From Tanypteryx hageni (taxonomy: Eukaryota; Arthropoda; Insecta; Odonata; Petaluridae): a stretch of DNA of 64,000 nt. Below, piece by piece: positions 36,671-47,628 of this stretch. Below the pieces are notes generated by a model. The model made no database searches. It was not told where the DNA came from and was given only the letters and a program-made list of their open reading frames with translations. The DNA is taken from the NCBI GenBank assembly GCA_028673005.1, contig CM054120.1:69923533-69987532 (forward strand). The letters are read 5' to 3'. How positions within the stretch are numbered: the first letter of the stretch is position 1; each line of letters opens with the position of its first letter. The position numbers were made by a program, and so were the translations under genes.

Positions 36671-38311
36671 ATGCCTAAAAGGAAATGCACGTTCACAGAA
36701 AAGATGAAAAACAAATTTCCATGTTTTTCATCTGGCCAAGATGAATGGGATGCTGAGTGTAAAGTATGCAGAATGGGGACATATGTTTCAGTGGCTAATA
36801 AAGGGGCTGGTGATTTAAAGCATCACATAGAATCAGACAAGCATAAGAAAGCACTTCTTCGGGAAAGGTTACAGGTTTTTTTGCCAAAGCTGTCAGTAAA
36901 CCAGAATATGATCTAGCTGCTACAGAGGGCGCCTTTGCTTTTCATACTGTGAAACATCATAGCAATTATAAATCGATGCCATGTTAAAAAATGCATTTTT
37001 TGATTCAGAAATAGCAAAAAAAATTTCCTGTGCTAGAACCAAGACAGAAGTACTCTGTACTTGCAAACCATTCTCTTAATATTGCTTTAACAACTCTTAA
37101 AGAAAGTAATATTGCATACTGTGGGGTTTCAACTGATGGAAGCAATCATGGTTCTGAAAAGATATTTCCAGTAATTATTCAATAATTTGATGTGAAGGCA
37201 GGAGGGTTACAAACCAAATTAATTGTATTACAGAAAATGCCTAATGAGACAGCAGATACCATTTCTACTTATGTCAAAGAAACTCTTGAAAAAAATGGTT
37301 TGTATGAAAAATGCATTGCATCCACAGGGGACAATTGCAATACAATGTTTGGAGGACTCAGACGAAATGATGAAGGAAATAATGTCTTTGCAAAATTGAA
37401 GAAATTGTTGCAGAATAAGACCTTAATTGGAGAGGGCTGCCCTGCACATATTTATTTTCACAATTATACAGTCTGGACTGAGGAGCTTAAGGAATACTGT
37501 GAGTTGGTTGAGATTGAATATAGACAGCTTCTTTCCCACGCCAAGACAAGGTGACTGTCATTATTTCCAGGCCTTACTAGACTTATGCATATGTTTCCAG
37601 CTTTAAAGGCACTTTTTCTGTCCCAAGATTAACCTCCCATTGTGATCAAAACGTTCCTTGAAAATGAATTTAGTGAAATTTATCTTTGGCTCATACAATC
37701 ACTTATGAGTGTGTTCCATACACACATACAACAAATTGAAAGGGGAAGTAACTCAGTTGCAGAAGTATTAAATATCCTAGTCTCTGGATGAATGGATCAC
37801 AACTTCATGCCTTTGAAAGTGAAGGAACTCCTATCCAAAATAAATTATGAAGGACTTAATCATGAGTGTGAAAAATTTTATAGTGATACAAAATATCTTT
37901 TTGGAAATTGCATAGAATATTTGGATAAGCGGCTTAAACCTATGGAATCTATTTTGTGTTTTATGTGGATGACACTTTGTATGAAACCAAATTGGAATGA
38001 TGTGGAATATTCTGTTCACTACTTGATCGACAAAGGGGTACCAATTGATGACGTTAAGTGTTTTGACCAATTGAACAATCTCAAGAAATTTGTTGAAGGT
38101 CAAATTAATTATGAAGACTTGAAAAACATGCTTGCATATCAAAAGTGAGTCAAATATTTTAGTAATTCAAAGAATATTGAATGTCATTCAGAAATGTTGA
38201 AAATTGCCCAGTTTTTCTTCACAATTCCACCTCACAGTGCAAATGTAGAAAAAGCATTTTCACTAATGCAGTCAGTGGACAAAAGAAAGGAATTGGTTTA
38301 ATGTTAAGTCT
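36671..38311 (+). pseudogene. hAT transposase pseudogene with N-terminal zinc finger
   Basis: The start is ATG 36671 (MPKRKCTFTEKMKNKFPCF). A finger-like ECKVC with HHIESDKHKKAL spans about residues 28-63. A broken stretch, ATEGAFAFHTVKHHSNYKSM, follows. GVSTDGSNHG (about 37128-37157) holds the first catalytic Asp and CIASTGDNCNTMFGG (about 37312-37356) the second. The frame 37192-38148 is interrupted by stops near 37552, 37630 and 37789 but stays in phase. IPPHSANVEKAFSLMQSVDK (about 38222-38281) is the dimerisation domain start. The frame is then cut by the MITE at 38320. Damage is mostly nonsense changes, so it is moderately old. The function was cut-and-paste transposition. Confidence 0.82.
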
Positions 38312-38319
38312 GTGAAAGG

Positions 38320-38908
38320 CAGCGGTGAACTTCTGCCTTGGCAAACTCGGCAGCTGCCTAGGACCCCGACCAGGGGCCATAATGGTATTACACATTGAGG
38401 ACACAGGACATGGAAAATAATGTCAATTTTTCTGAACGAAATAGAAAATAATTGACCATAGCTAATTTTTTGACAAGTCAAGAGGCAACACTGTGTTTGT
38501 GTTCTTTGTTTATTTTGCATCGCACCTGACTTCATTCTATAACTTGTCACTACTTGTCAGTTCGCGTTGAAAGTGTGTTAGAAAGTTGTATCAATTTCAA
38601 TTTTGCGGCCCCAAGGTTTTATCTTCCACGCGAATTTACTGAGGTTAGTTAAGGTTACGATACGAGTAGTGCTGGCGTTGGAAGCTAAAGAATGTGATGT
38701 AATCTTGTAATTATATGTAAATGTAAAAATTATAATGTGTAAAAAAGTATAGTTGGTATTTTTCTATTTCATTTCTAAGTCTGCTTGTCTATTTTCTAAA
38801 GTGAAAGTACGTTAAATAAATAAAAAATAAAAGTAAAGTTTGTTTTTAGCTAAATTGCCCCGACTCTCTTAACTGCCTAAGGGCCCTGTGTCTCTATGTT
38901 CGGGCCTA
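38320..38908. mobile_element. hAT MITE, 589 bp (deleted relative of the element at 57537)
   Basis: It starts CAGCGGTGAACTTCTGCC and ends TGTTCGGGCCTA, with an exact 8-base duplication GTGAAAGG on both sides (38312-38319 and 38909-38916). In reverse complement it matches 57537-58412 over both ends (GCAGCTGCCTAGG, TATGTTCGGGCC, GTATCAATTTCAATTTTGCG), but it lacks the piece encoding the transposase tail. It is nested in the C-terminal domain of the hAT pseudogene. Confidence 0.92.
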
Positions 38909-39425
38909 GTGAAAGGTATTCTGTTTTTGCAGTGCAATTTCAAACATATGTAATGCACTGATACACACTTGAGAGGCAATCCAGAGATAATGAAAGAAAT
39001 TATTTCACAAGACAAATAATCCAAAACATTAGAAAATATTGTTTACATTGTTTGCATTAATAAATTTGTCCTCTTTTTTTAATTCTGGACGACCTTTTTG
39101 TCCTCTTTTCTCACCCTAGTTAAATTAAGTTAGAAACTCTGCTGCTGAATCTTGTTCTGGTGCCCTACAATATTTTGATTTTGTGCAGCACTTATATGTA
39201 TTTTTTCAACATCCACAAGGCAATGGAATATTTTCATCAACTCTTTAAAAAGCAACTCTTCTCATCATATAAAAAGAATAAGCGATACTAAGTGGATCAC
39301 TAGAGCTGATGCAGGTTTGCATTAAGAGAAAACTATACATGCATTGAGGAAGCTTTATAAATAAATGACGACAAAAAATCAATTGCCAAATAGAAGCACA
39401 AAAAGATTTGGTTCATGTTAAAACG

Positions 39426-41019
39426 CTGGGACCACATAGAAAACTGACCACTGCTCAGACTTCATGACCGTCATTAACTCGGGTTAACAGTTCGAAATTC
39501 AAGGATTCGTCTGGAAACCTAGCTCAGGTACCTGCCTCCTCGCAGCAGGAGATATGTAGCTTACCAAGTCATTTGTAATAAAATTTTAATGAAAGTAACT
39601 CAAGCATCGAATCCGGGTAAATGCGTCTTTTAAACGTAATTATACAATAAATAATAAAGATATTTATGCTCACATGCAATCTTGTTGCCCAGGAATAACA
39701 ACCTTTAAAGAGCCACTAATCCGAAGACCGACGAAGCAGTTTCTCTACGAGATTGGCAGACGCAGTTAAGATGGATTTGATATTTTGCATGGAAGAAATT
39801 TTATCGCTGCTAGCTAGCTAGCCAGATATAAAACAATTTATCAAACATTCTATTTTTATGTATGAATCGATTTAAACAGTGACAATTTAAAATACCAAAC
39901 CATATCTCGGTGGGCTTCCAACTTAATGCCATACTCTCGGATAAAATGTAAACCACTTCTTCGCTAGCGTTCAAAATACTAATAGTAACTTAAGTAAGTT
40001 AGTAAGTTAACCTTACCTTATAGCATGTGTAAAAAATACATAGAAACATAATAACAATGGCATATAATAAAACATATCTAAGTAGCAATACATATTATGA
40101 TATCAAGCTGACCTCATTGATAACAGTATTTCGCTAGGAGATGAACTTCCCGCCAATCATAAACAACTTCCATATTGGCGACGAGTGAGCCAATGAGGAC
40201 AAGGAAAACCTTTTCGTTGATTGGCCCAGTAAAACGATATTCATTTGTAGTCTGCTACAGGCGGCAAAATAACGTTTAGAGCTTAGACGTTACCCGAAAA
40301 ACAGTTTTTGATGCCGGGTTTTCTGTAACATCACTGGAGAAAAACTAACATGACATAGGCAATTGTAGTGGTAAAATAATGTGGTTATCAAATAATTGAT
40401 TGTTAGTTTTTTATTGGAATTGGGATTTCACGTCTTACTTACTTGATGCATCAATGAGCATATCTTCAGATGAAAACTATGCTCATTTAAGAACTACAGT
40501 TGGAGCGACTACGGCAGAGTGTTAATATAGAAAATAGCCTATTTGTACTAATTTTGAAAAATTATTTTTTTTTCTTTTACTGAGTTTCGTAAAGACCCAC
40601 ATTACTTATAATTAATGACCCTCTAAACGTTTTTTCGAGTGATCATATTATTGTAAATTTCTATTCCACATTAAGCGCTATAAGTGACAATTTATGTAGT
40701 ACTAGTATTAAAAATTATCGGAGATACCTAAATAATCAATTGGATTCCAACTGTAAGGTGAGCTCGATAATTCTTATTTAAATGCTTTTGTATGAGTTTT
40801 CATGTTCACAATCTTTTGACTTAAAAACACAACTTTCTGCTTAATTGCTTGCTTCTAAAATCTTTAAAAATCTACAAAAATTTATATTCAGTGGTAAGAA
40901 TAACTCTTATCTACCAAGAAAAAGATTAATTGCGTCATTTAAAATAGAAGATTTCCAGAGATAGGCTTAAGGTTCATACGAGCCAAAAACTTTCCATTGA
41001 TATCATTTAGTATTATAAT
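39426..41019. other. Unassigned DNA with a CCAAT-rich patch
   Basis: No gene recognised. From 40150 to 40230 there are three CCAAT-type boxes (GCCAATCAT, GCCAATGAG, and GATTGGCC on the other strand) in a less AT-rich context. This resembles a promoter with NF-Y sites but has no visible exon next to it. Confidence 0.4.
40150..40230. promoter_or_regulatory. Candidate promoter: three CCAAT boxes
   Basis: Two forward and one reverse CCAAT within about 75 bases. Clustering at roughly 35-base spacing is common in NF-Y-dependent promoters. No TATA box or transcript start can be assigned, so this is only a candidate. It might be the distal promoter of the hAT starting at 41020 or a remnant of a host regulatory region. 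Confidence 0.25.
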
Positions 41020-41593
41020 CAGGGGCGCATATTCAGGGTGTGCTAGGTGTGCGGTGCACACCCACGGATTCGCAGTGTCACAGATATTATATTTTTGCAT
41101 TTATTCCCGTTAAAGACTCCCCTAATCGTTTTCTGGCTTCGCGTGATTCCTAAAATCAAATCCAATATACAATGTTTCATGAAGAGGAGAAGTTTCGGCG
41201 CGTAAACATTGTATCACATTCACGTTAATAGCCCGGGTGTGCGGTAAGTAATACGAGCAGCTTTGAGCCCTTTAAACATACGTACAGATGGCGCAGCGGG
41301 TCAAATTCTTAGCCTCCTTGTGGTTTTAAACTGTCCAGAAGGCGTGGCAGGGTGTGCGCTGAGACAACAGCACCCAGAAGTAGTTAGCGGTTGTGATTGG
41401 CTATTGTGTGAAGCAATCCAATTCAACGTTGTTACTTGTCATGAGATGCTGTTTTTGTTTTCTGAGTTTCGTCTGTTTTGCGTGCGTGGGGTAAGGTGTG
41501 AACCGACGTGTTTATGACACCGATTTAGACAAGTTTTTAACATATATTTATAATTTTTTAGATATAATTTATAACTTTTTGCCCATATTTACA

Positions 41594-43871
41594 ATGGTAA
41601 ACAGTGTTGACGATGTACTGAATGCCCCGTTTTCTGCCAGAGCTTTTGCGGATTGTATGAACATAGTCGAAGAAGGTAAGTCTCGTCCTCCTCTTCCAAA
41701 TTTACTGTGCAAGCACAAAGATGCAAAAACTGAGTACATGAGACATTTCTCTGTTTCACAATACGGTCCAGTAGAATGGTTAACTGAATGTGAAGTGCGG
41801 TCAAGACTTTTTTGTTGGCCTTGTTTATTATTCTCCAAAGAGAAAAGTGTTTGGAATAAGCACGGGTATTCTGATCTTAATCATTTAGCTGCAGCAGTGC
41901 AAAAACATGAGCGCTCCCAACCACATGTTCAGTCATTTTTAAATCTTAAGATGTTTGGAAAACAAAGAATTGACACTCTCATTGACAGCCAAAGAAAAGT
42001 TGAAATTAGTCGTCATAATGAACAAGTAAAGAATAATAGAGACATTTTAAAAAGATTAATTGATGCTGTATGTTATTTGGCTAAGCAAGAGCTTCCTTTG
42101 AGAGGTCATGATGAGTCTGAAGATTCAGCCAACCGAGGGAATTATATAGAATTGTTAAATGTGCTCCGTGAGTATGATCCTCTTTTAGACAGTCATTTAA
42201 AGGCATCGACTATATTTCGAGGAACTTCTCCCACAGTACAAAATGATATCATTAATGCTATATCTGATGTGGTTAAAGATGCTATAAAGAAAGAAATTTC
42301 TTCCGCTACATTTGTGGCCTTTCTTCTGGATGAAACTTCTGATGTCATGTCGAAATCGCAGCTATCAACTGTTTTTCGTTTTGTCCATAATGGGCAAACA
42401 CACGAAAGGTTTATCGGATTTACAGACGTAAGTGATGATAGAACGTCTAGTGGTCTTTTTAAACATGTTGTAAACAGAGTTGAGGAATTTAATATTAAGG
42501 ACAAGTTGGTCGGCCAAACTTATGATGGTGCCTGTGTAATGAGTGGACATATTAATGGGTTGCAGAGTAAAGTTATCGAGGCCTATCCTTTAGCAATATT
42601 TACGCATTGCTACGCTCACGTTTTGAACTTAGTTCTGAAGCAAAGCCTCTCGAATATCAAGGAATGTAGATTGTTTTTCCAAACTATCAGTGGATTGGCA
42701 GCATATTTTTCTAAATCATCGAAAAGAGTAAATGCTTTGCAAGATTTTGTTGCTAAAAAATTACCCTCCATCGCACCAACCAGATGGAACTTTACTTCCC
42801 GTTTATCAAACAGTAAAACGCCACAGAAGTCAACTTATTGAATTTTTTGAACACATTGTGGAGAATTCTGGGGAATGGGACGTGGATGCTGTAATCAAAG
42901 CTCGTGGTTTTTTGTATTTCTTGCAAGATTTTCAAACAATTTTTCTGTTAGAAATTTTTTCTGTTCTGTTTGGCTATACTGATGTTTTGAATAATATATT
43001 GCAAACATCATCCTATGACATATTGTACTGTTGTAAAAAGGTGCATGATACTATGAAACAGCTTAGGAATGACAAGGAACATGGATTTGATGATATTTGG
43101 GTTTCTGCAAAGGAAAAGCATACGGTTGAGGAGTCGAAGCCTAAAAGACGAAAAGGATCTATAGAAGAGGAGAAGAGCGCGTGCCTTCGATTATACCAGA
43201 GAATAGTCGACTGCATGTGCCTGGAGATGGAAGAAAGATACTCTTCACTTTCGAAACTTGAGTTTTTTCAACTCCTTTGTAGCGAAAGATATGATCAGTA
43301 TGCGAAAACTTTTCCTGATGGTATTCTAGAAAAATTAAAGGATTTCTACGGACCAGTTTTTGACTACGTTTGCCTAAAAAATGAACTAAAAGTGCTCTTT
43401 TCTTCTGATGAATTTGCGAGGAAACCAGTGCATCACCTATTAAAATTCATGCAAGAAAATCAGCTTCAGGTTGCATTCAAGGAAATTTATAAATTAGCGG
43501 AACTTATCATGACGATTCCGAGTTCTACTGCTACAGTCGAGCGTTCTTTTTCGGCTATGAAGAGAATACATACGTGTTATAGAGGAATATATGTTTCTGT
43601 TTTTGCATTTTCCTGTTTGGAACAATTTAATATCTGTTCCACGATTGTTAATTTAATTTATTTTATTTGTTATTTTATGTTGTTATATTACGGATCCATT
43701 GTAAAAGGCCAAAATTTGGCTGTTTATGGACCTTTTTTAATTAAATAAATAAATAAATAAACACAAACTCAGGAAAGGTTATGCGGCCTAAGTTCACTCG
43801 CCATTGAAAAGACATTGCTGGTGGAACTGAAGAATATAAAATGTGGTTTTTCATATTGCTTCAGCAAATGA
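41594..43871 (+). pseudogene. ZMYM1/DUF4371-type hAT transposase (one frameshift, one small insertion)
   Basis: From ATG 41594 (MVNSVDDVLNAPFSARAF) one frame runs to about 42800. A TTF-type zinc finger region, RLFCWPCLLFSKEKSVWNK, falls at about residues 73-91, then LRGHDESEDSANRGNYIELL, the hAT core VAFLLDETSDVMSKSQLSTV (catalytic Asp), GQTYDGACVMSGHINGLQ (second Asp), HCYAHVLNLVLKQSL and PTRWNF. A one-base shift near 42790-42840 moves to the frame ending 43748. The dimerisation domain STATVERSFSAMKRIHT is interrupted after about 43587 by a 173-base insertion, then resumes QTQERLCGLSSLAIEK (from 43763). Domain order and length (about 700 residues) are full for the family. Alternatives are a recently dead copy, or an active one with sequencing errors or a spliced intron. 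Confidence 0.85.
43588..43760 (+). mobile_element. Short insertion with (TAAA)n tail, probably retroposed
   Basis: The hAT frame is continuous when this piece is removed (HT, then RG, TQTQERLCGL). The piece ends in TAAATAAATAAATAAATAAA, as LINE 3' ends and SINEs often do, and has a small hairpin, GGCCAAAATTTGGC. No clear target duplication. It may be a truncated LINE 3' end or SINE. Confidence 0.5.
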
Positions 43872-43957
43872 AGCTCCAATTTTTTAGAATGGTGACTGTT
43901 AGTATGAATATCAACTCATTGTCAGATATCAGGGGGCTGCAACCTGGTTCTTGTAAG

Positions 43958-44240
43958 CAGGGGCAACCTGAGGTATTTTGGTACACAGGCAAGATTGCAC
44001 TCTAGCACCTCCCTCCATAAATGATTGATGAGATATTTTCAAAGTACATGTTAATTTATTTAGTGCTCAGTAAAATTATTGATTGTGAAAAAATAAAAGG
44101 GATGCCATCAAAATTCCAGCCTTTTCTGTGATATAAATTGGTATCCTATTTTTATTCACTATATTGCATAGATAGATGATTGAGATAACTTTGGCATCAC
44201 AGGCAGCCGCCTGGCTCGCCAGTACCTTGCGCCAGTCCTG
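43958..44240. mobile_element. hAT MITE, 283 bp
   Basis: Starts CAGGGGCAACCTGAGGTA and ends GCGCCAGTCCTG. An exact 8-base duplication, CTTGTAAG, flanks it (43950-43957 and 44241-44248). No coding potential of its own. Confidence 0.92.
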
Positions 44241-44446
44241 CTTGTAAGCACCACTGTGCTCTTTGGCATTCTTACTGTCCACTTCTACAATACTTAAAAT
44301 CACCTTTCCTTGCACCAGCAATTTAAATTTTTTGCCCGTTTTCTTTCTAAACATACTTAAGATAATTTCAATAATTTTGAAATTCGTTTTATTTTATTTA
44401 TGATCATTCCTATTTTTATTAAAGTATTGTGTGTGACGTTCTAGAA

Positions 44447-45155
44447 CAGTGGTTCCCAACATTTTTGCACATGTGGCACCATTTCAAAGATGAACAGAAT
44501 TTCATGGCTCCCTAACCTTGAAACAAGGTTTTTATAGAGAGATCTGAGGTTTTCCTGGTGAATCAATGTGATGAAACATTCTCGGGCTTCCAGCCAGGTT
44601 AATGTTGAGTCATTATCTGATGTATTTCCCGAGTCAGATAATGACTCAACTTTAACCTGGCAGGAAGCCCGAGAATGTTTCGCCACAAGGCTTTTAGATT
44701 TTTTTGCACAGGCAATGCTTCTTTTCTGGTGGAACGCACCAGAACGCCGTTCCAAAACCTTCAATGCAAAAAATACTAATTTGCATAACATACAACAAAT
44801 GTAATTAAGTTATTTGCAATGCAATAATGTAATACTAATATTGTACAATTACACCCATTCCTCCGTTGACAATTTACATTCAGTTCCTACTTTTTTTCCC
44901 ACTCACCTCTTTTGCATTCCAGCACCTTTTGTGTTGGAAAGATAGGACTCCGTACAGGTATTACAACCTTTGGACATAGGTATCCATTTATTGATACTAC
45001 ATCATAATCAATTTACCAGAGAAAATATTATTGCCCAAGTTACTTATAAACACATCCAAATTCTTAATTTATTTACTAAACTAAGTTTTTAGTGTTGCAC
45101 ATAAAAATCAGCTGTTGCGCCCCAGTATAACATGGCACCCAGTTAGAAACCAGTG
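44447..45155. mobile_element. Decayed non-autonomous hAT with internal hairpin
   Basis: Left end CAGTGGTTCCCAACATTTTT; right end complement CACTGGTTTCTAACTGGGTG. Flanks TTCTAGAA and CTCTTGAT agree at five of eight bases, which would fit an old duplication. It encloses the 109-base hairpin at 44573-44681. The peptide-like frames here are products of the hairpin. Confidence 0.68.
44573..44681. repeat. Hairpin, arms about 48 bases
   Basis: GAAACATTCTCGGGCTTCC at the left and its complement, GGAAGCCCGAGAATGTTTC, at the right end are exact. Further inward, GAGTCATTATCTGA pairs with TCAGATAATGACTC. The loop is about 12 bases. It could form a stable RNA or DNA foldback. Confidence 0.92.
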
Positions 45156-45364
45156 CTCTTGATATTATCTTGGCGCTCGCCACATTGAAAGGAATGCGTA
45201 TCTCTGTCATATGTCATCCTTATGTATAAGTTTCCTTAAAGGTATTGTAAGCTGTACAGAATTAGGCATACATTAACATAAAAAAAGTTGATTTAACCTA
45301 ATAAGAATAACAGCTATAACTTTTTTGAAGGATTTCTCATGTTGATAATGGCCTTAACATTTTT

Positions 45365-45535
45365 CTGTTATACTTTCAACAGTTGAAAGATCATGGGGTG
45401 AACTAAAAATTGAAAAAAAGTCTTACAATGTATCAAGGGAGACTCAATTTCTCTGCAATCCTTTGGAAAAAATAGGTTGCAAAAAAACATGACTACAAAA
45501 GAATTATTAAAAAATTACTTGATTTAAAATGAATA
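45365..45535 (+). pseudogene. hAT transposase C-terminal remnant
   Basis: LSTVERSWGELKI (about 45371-45410) resembles the S-x-A-E-R-S-F-S-x-L-K-x-I start of the hAT dimerisation domain. After small shifts VAKKHDYKRIIKKLLDLK (about 45476-45530) resembles its end. Only this short tail is visible. It may belong to a larger element whose remainder has decayed. Confidence 0.5.
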
Positions 45536-46390
45536 ATTTTTAAACGTTTCTGGAACTTTCAAGCCAGCATTCTGGAAGATATGGAAGCTTTCTCAATAGG
45601 CTTCATACCTTAAATAAAAGAAGTATGTTGCTTAAGGAAAGGCTTGATGAGCTGGAGTAGTACAGTAAGTGAAACTGTGCCCTACTCTGTAGAGTTGACT
45701 GATAACAAAACTGCCTTTTCCGTGGCCATAAGTTTCTTCAAAGATTGTCTCAATGTGATCATGGGTTTCATTTTAATTGATCAGTCTTATAGAATTGACT
45801 AAAGAATCCTGCATCTTGAGTCTCATCCTACTCCTAAGTTAGTGATATTTGTTTCATATCCAGAGCATGAATACATTTGGTCTATGAAAAAACTCCCCAA
45901 AGGCACATAATTCCAGATAACAGAGTCCCATATAAACAAGGAAGAAGTTATTTGTAGCTGTGAACGCATTGGTGGACCCAGAATGGAAAAATCATCATGA
46001 AGAGAGAAGACAGGATCTGCATCGCCATTGCAACAACCAAAGGTCTGGACAGGGTCAGAGGTGGATGTAAATTAGGTAAAGTGATGATTTTACTGTGATT
46101 CTCACATGTGTGCACATGTTTTTCTTTGTTGTGTTAGTGAAATGTAGATATGAAAATTTCCCTTATTTATCCTCCCCTCCTTACCGGTGATTTCCTCCCC
46201 ATCCTTCTCTAAAGAGTGCCTCATATTTTGTGTTATCCCTTACCAAGACTGTGTTCTTACGTACAGTTTCTTTTTCTTTTATTTTTCTTATAGTACGATA
46301 CTTTAATTTTTACTTTTCTGATAAAACTCACTAAAGAAGGTGTAACTTTGCAGAACCGAATTTTAATAAAAAGATAAAAATATCAACTTG
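45536..46390. other. Unassigned DNA, no gene seen
   Basis: No protein, RNA or terminal-repeat signal was recognised. Confidence 0.4.
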
Positions 46391-46531
46391 GTGCAACTTC
46401 CAGCATTTTATAGCAAGAAGTCAGTTTTGCAGCACCCACAGCATCATCATGCTGCAAAACAGGTCATATGCCTGATGATGCTGTGGGTGCTGCAAAACAG
46501 GCCATATGCTATAAAAAAGTGGAAATTGTAC
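46391..46531. repeat. Hairpin, arms about 59 bases
   Basis: TTTGCAGCACCCACAGCATC in the left arm pairs exactly with the right-arm complement, and outer parts (GCAACTTCCA, TTATAGCA) pair with few mismatches. The loop carries a third partial copy of the arm sequence (TGCTGCAAAACAGGTCATAT), so the structure arose by inverted plus direct duplication. Confidence 0.88.
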
Positions 46532-47269
46532 AAAGTTGTGTTTTGTATTTTTATTTTACTTTTAAACTTCTTTTTCTTTGATTTGTGTTTTCCATCCTGG
46601 GTATTGGTAAAACTCTTGCATTATGAACAATTACACAAAACCTTCCTTCATCTCTCTGTTACCCTCCAAACTGAAAACTTCTCTCTTTCTCTCAGTTCTA
46701 ACTCTTCTAAGAATCCCAATCTATGCACAATCCTAAACCTTCCTCTCCGACACATCACAAACCTAAATACCCTCTCTCACTCAGATATAAATCTTTAAAG
46801 AATCCTAATGCACCACCCTAGTGGTTCCCACTGTTCTGGTTGAACCTGTTGTTAAAAAAATACATTACTGCCAAACCGGTTGTTAAAACTCAGCAAGTTT
46901 TGACCATTTGTTTTGACAACTGCTCTAATTTCTTTTGTTTTAATTTTTTTTTGTTTCTGTATAAGTATTATGGGTGGTGATAATGAATTACTCCAATTCA
47001 GAAATTTCTTTTATGTGAAGAGACCTGTTAATCTCTCTTATAAAAGTTCAGATCTGTTTGTTGCTAACAAACAGAAGAGGGGTGAGAGAAAGTTGGTTGA
47101 TGAAATTAAAAAGTGGCAAAAGAAATGAGTGTCATATTCTAAGAGGGATTAGACTGCTGAAGGAATTCAAAGAGGGAATGATGCAGAGAAAAGAGGGGCT
47201 TTCTCACATGCATTGTAGCATCTGTTGACCCATCACTCGAAGATCATTCAAACATAAACATAAAACAGT
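46532..47269. other. Unassigned DNA
   Basis: No known gene. A hAT-like start, CTAGTGGTTCCCACTGTTC, occurs near 46818 without a partner. Confidence 0.4.
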
Positions 47270-47323
47270 CAAGAAATTGATGTAATAAAGCGATCTGAAG
47301 ATCCTATGCAGACAGACATAAGC
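47270..47323 (+). repeat. 54-bp direct repeat, left copy (right copy 47575-47628)
   Basis: The two copies match at all but two positions and share AATAAAGCGATCTGAAGATC and CCTATGCAGACAG. They flank a 251-base segment holding a tRNA-like sequence. Their length is far more than usual target duplications, so a local duplication is more likely. Confidence 0.88.
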
Positions 47324-47361
47324 TGTAATGTTGGGAATAATTTTGAAACGAGAAAAAAGTC

Positions 47362-47432
47362 TGCTATGACTGGGAATCAAACCCTGGTCTTCCATTTGCC
47401 GGGCAGATATTCTACCACTGAACTATCATAGC
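47362..47432 (-). tRNA. tRNA-Gly-like sequence, probably a pseudogene
   Basis: On the minus strand 71 bases fold like a tRNA: acceptor GCTATGA pairs with TCATAGC over 7 bp; the D arm is GTTCAGTGGTAGAAT, as in tRNA-Gly; the T loop is TTTGATT with a stem carrying one mismatch; the discriminator is A. The A and B boxes for RNA polymerase III are good. The anticodon stem is weak and the loop (CCGGCAA) lacks the invariant U before the anticodon, giving GGC where Gly needs GCC. So it is most likely a tRNA pseudogene or the head of a tRNA-derived SINE. Confidence 0.55.
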
Positions 47433-47574
47433 AGATCAATTTTCTCGTTTTTGAATGCAGATGTTTTCTTGGTTGGGACGGAACTAGCCAAGATAGTATG
47501 AAACTGCCCCAATGGATGTCCTCGAAGAGATATCCTGAAGAAAACTCCTCCTCTCAAATAGTGAGATTTCCAAG

Positions 47575-47628
47575 CAAGAAATTGATGGAATAAAGCGATC
47601 TGAAGATCCTATGCAGACAGGCATAAGC
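47575..47628 (+). repeat. 54-bp direct repeat, right copy
   Basis: Partner of 47270-47323. The only differences seen are one T/G and one A/G. Confidence 0.88.

Larger units (their letters stand above)
36061..39118 (+). mobile_element. hAT element inserted in hAT copy 3
   Basis: Left end AGGGTTATCATCCATCCTC, right end complement TAGGGTGAGAAAAGAGGAC; many hATs end this way (TAGGGT with TCCTCTTTT nearby). Flanks TCTAAATT (36053-36060) and GTTAAATT (39119-39126) agree at six of eight bases. The surrounding hAT frame continues across it, confirming the insertion. It carries a transposase (36671-38311) and a nested hAT MITE. Confidence 0.78.
35487..39425 (+). pseudogene. ZMYM1-like hAT transposase, copy 3, split by another hAT
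   Basis: The first 554 bases repeat the hAT segment of copies 1 and 2 with several differences (Q for K, H for Q, I for L). This copy continues with QCASHSLN (to 36060), the expected next motif. After the insertion at 36061-39118 the frame resumes with VRNSAAESCSGALQYFDFVQ (about 39130-39189), LYVFF, then after a shift SNSSHHIKRISDTKWITRAD (about 39250-39310), and CIEEAL. This is the order of the family after the CASHSLN motif. The dimerisation domain is lost near 39425. Copy 3 is thus the most complete source of this region and probably the older neighbour from which the tandem arose. Confidence 0.85.
41020..43871 (+). mobile_element. ZMYM1-like hAT element, nearly intact transposase
   Basis: A left terminus, CAGGGGCGCATATTCAGGG, starts at 41020, followed by a leader with ATTGGCT near 41395. 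The matching right terminus was not found before the MITE at 43958, so the 3' end is uncertain. The transposase frame occupies 41594-43871. Confidence 0.7.

Noticed and set aside
47335..47440. A functional tRNA gene
   Set aside because: The anticodon loop lacks the invariant U before the anticodon and the anticodon stem is weak, so it is listed only as tRNA-like.
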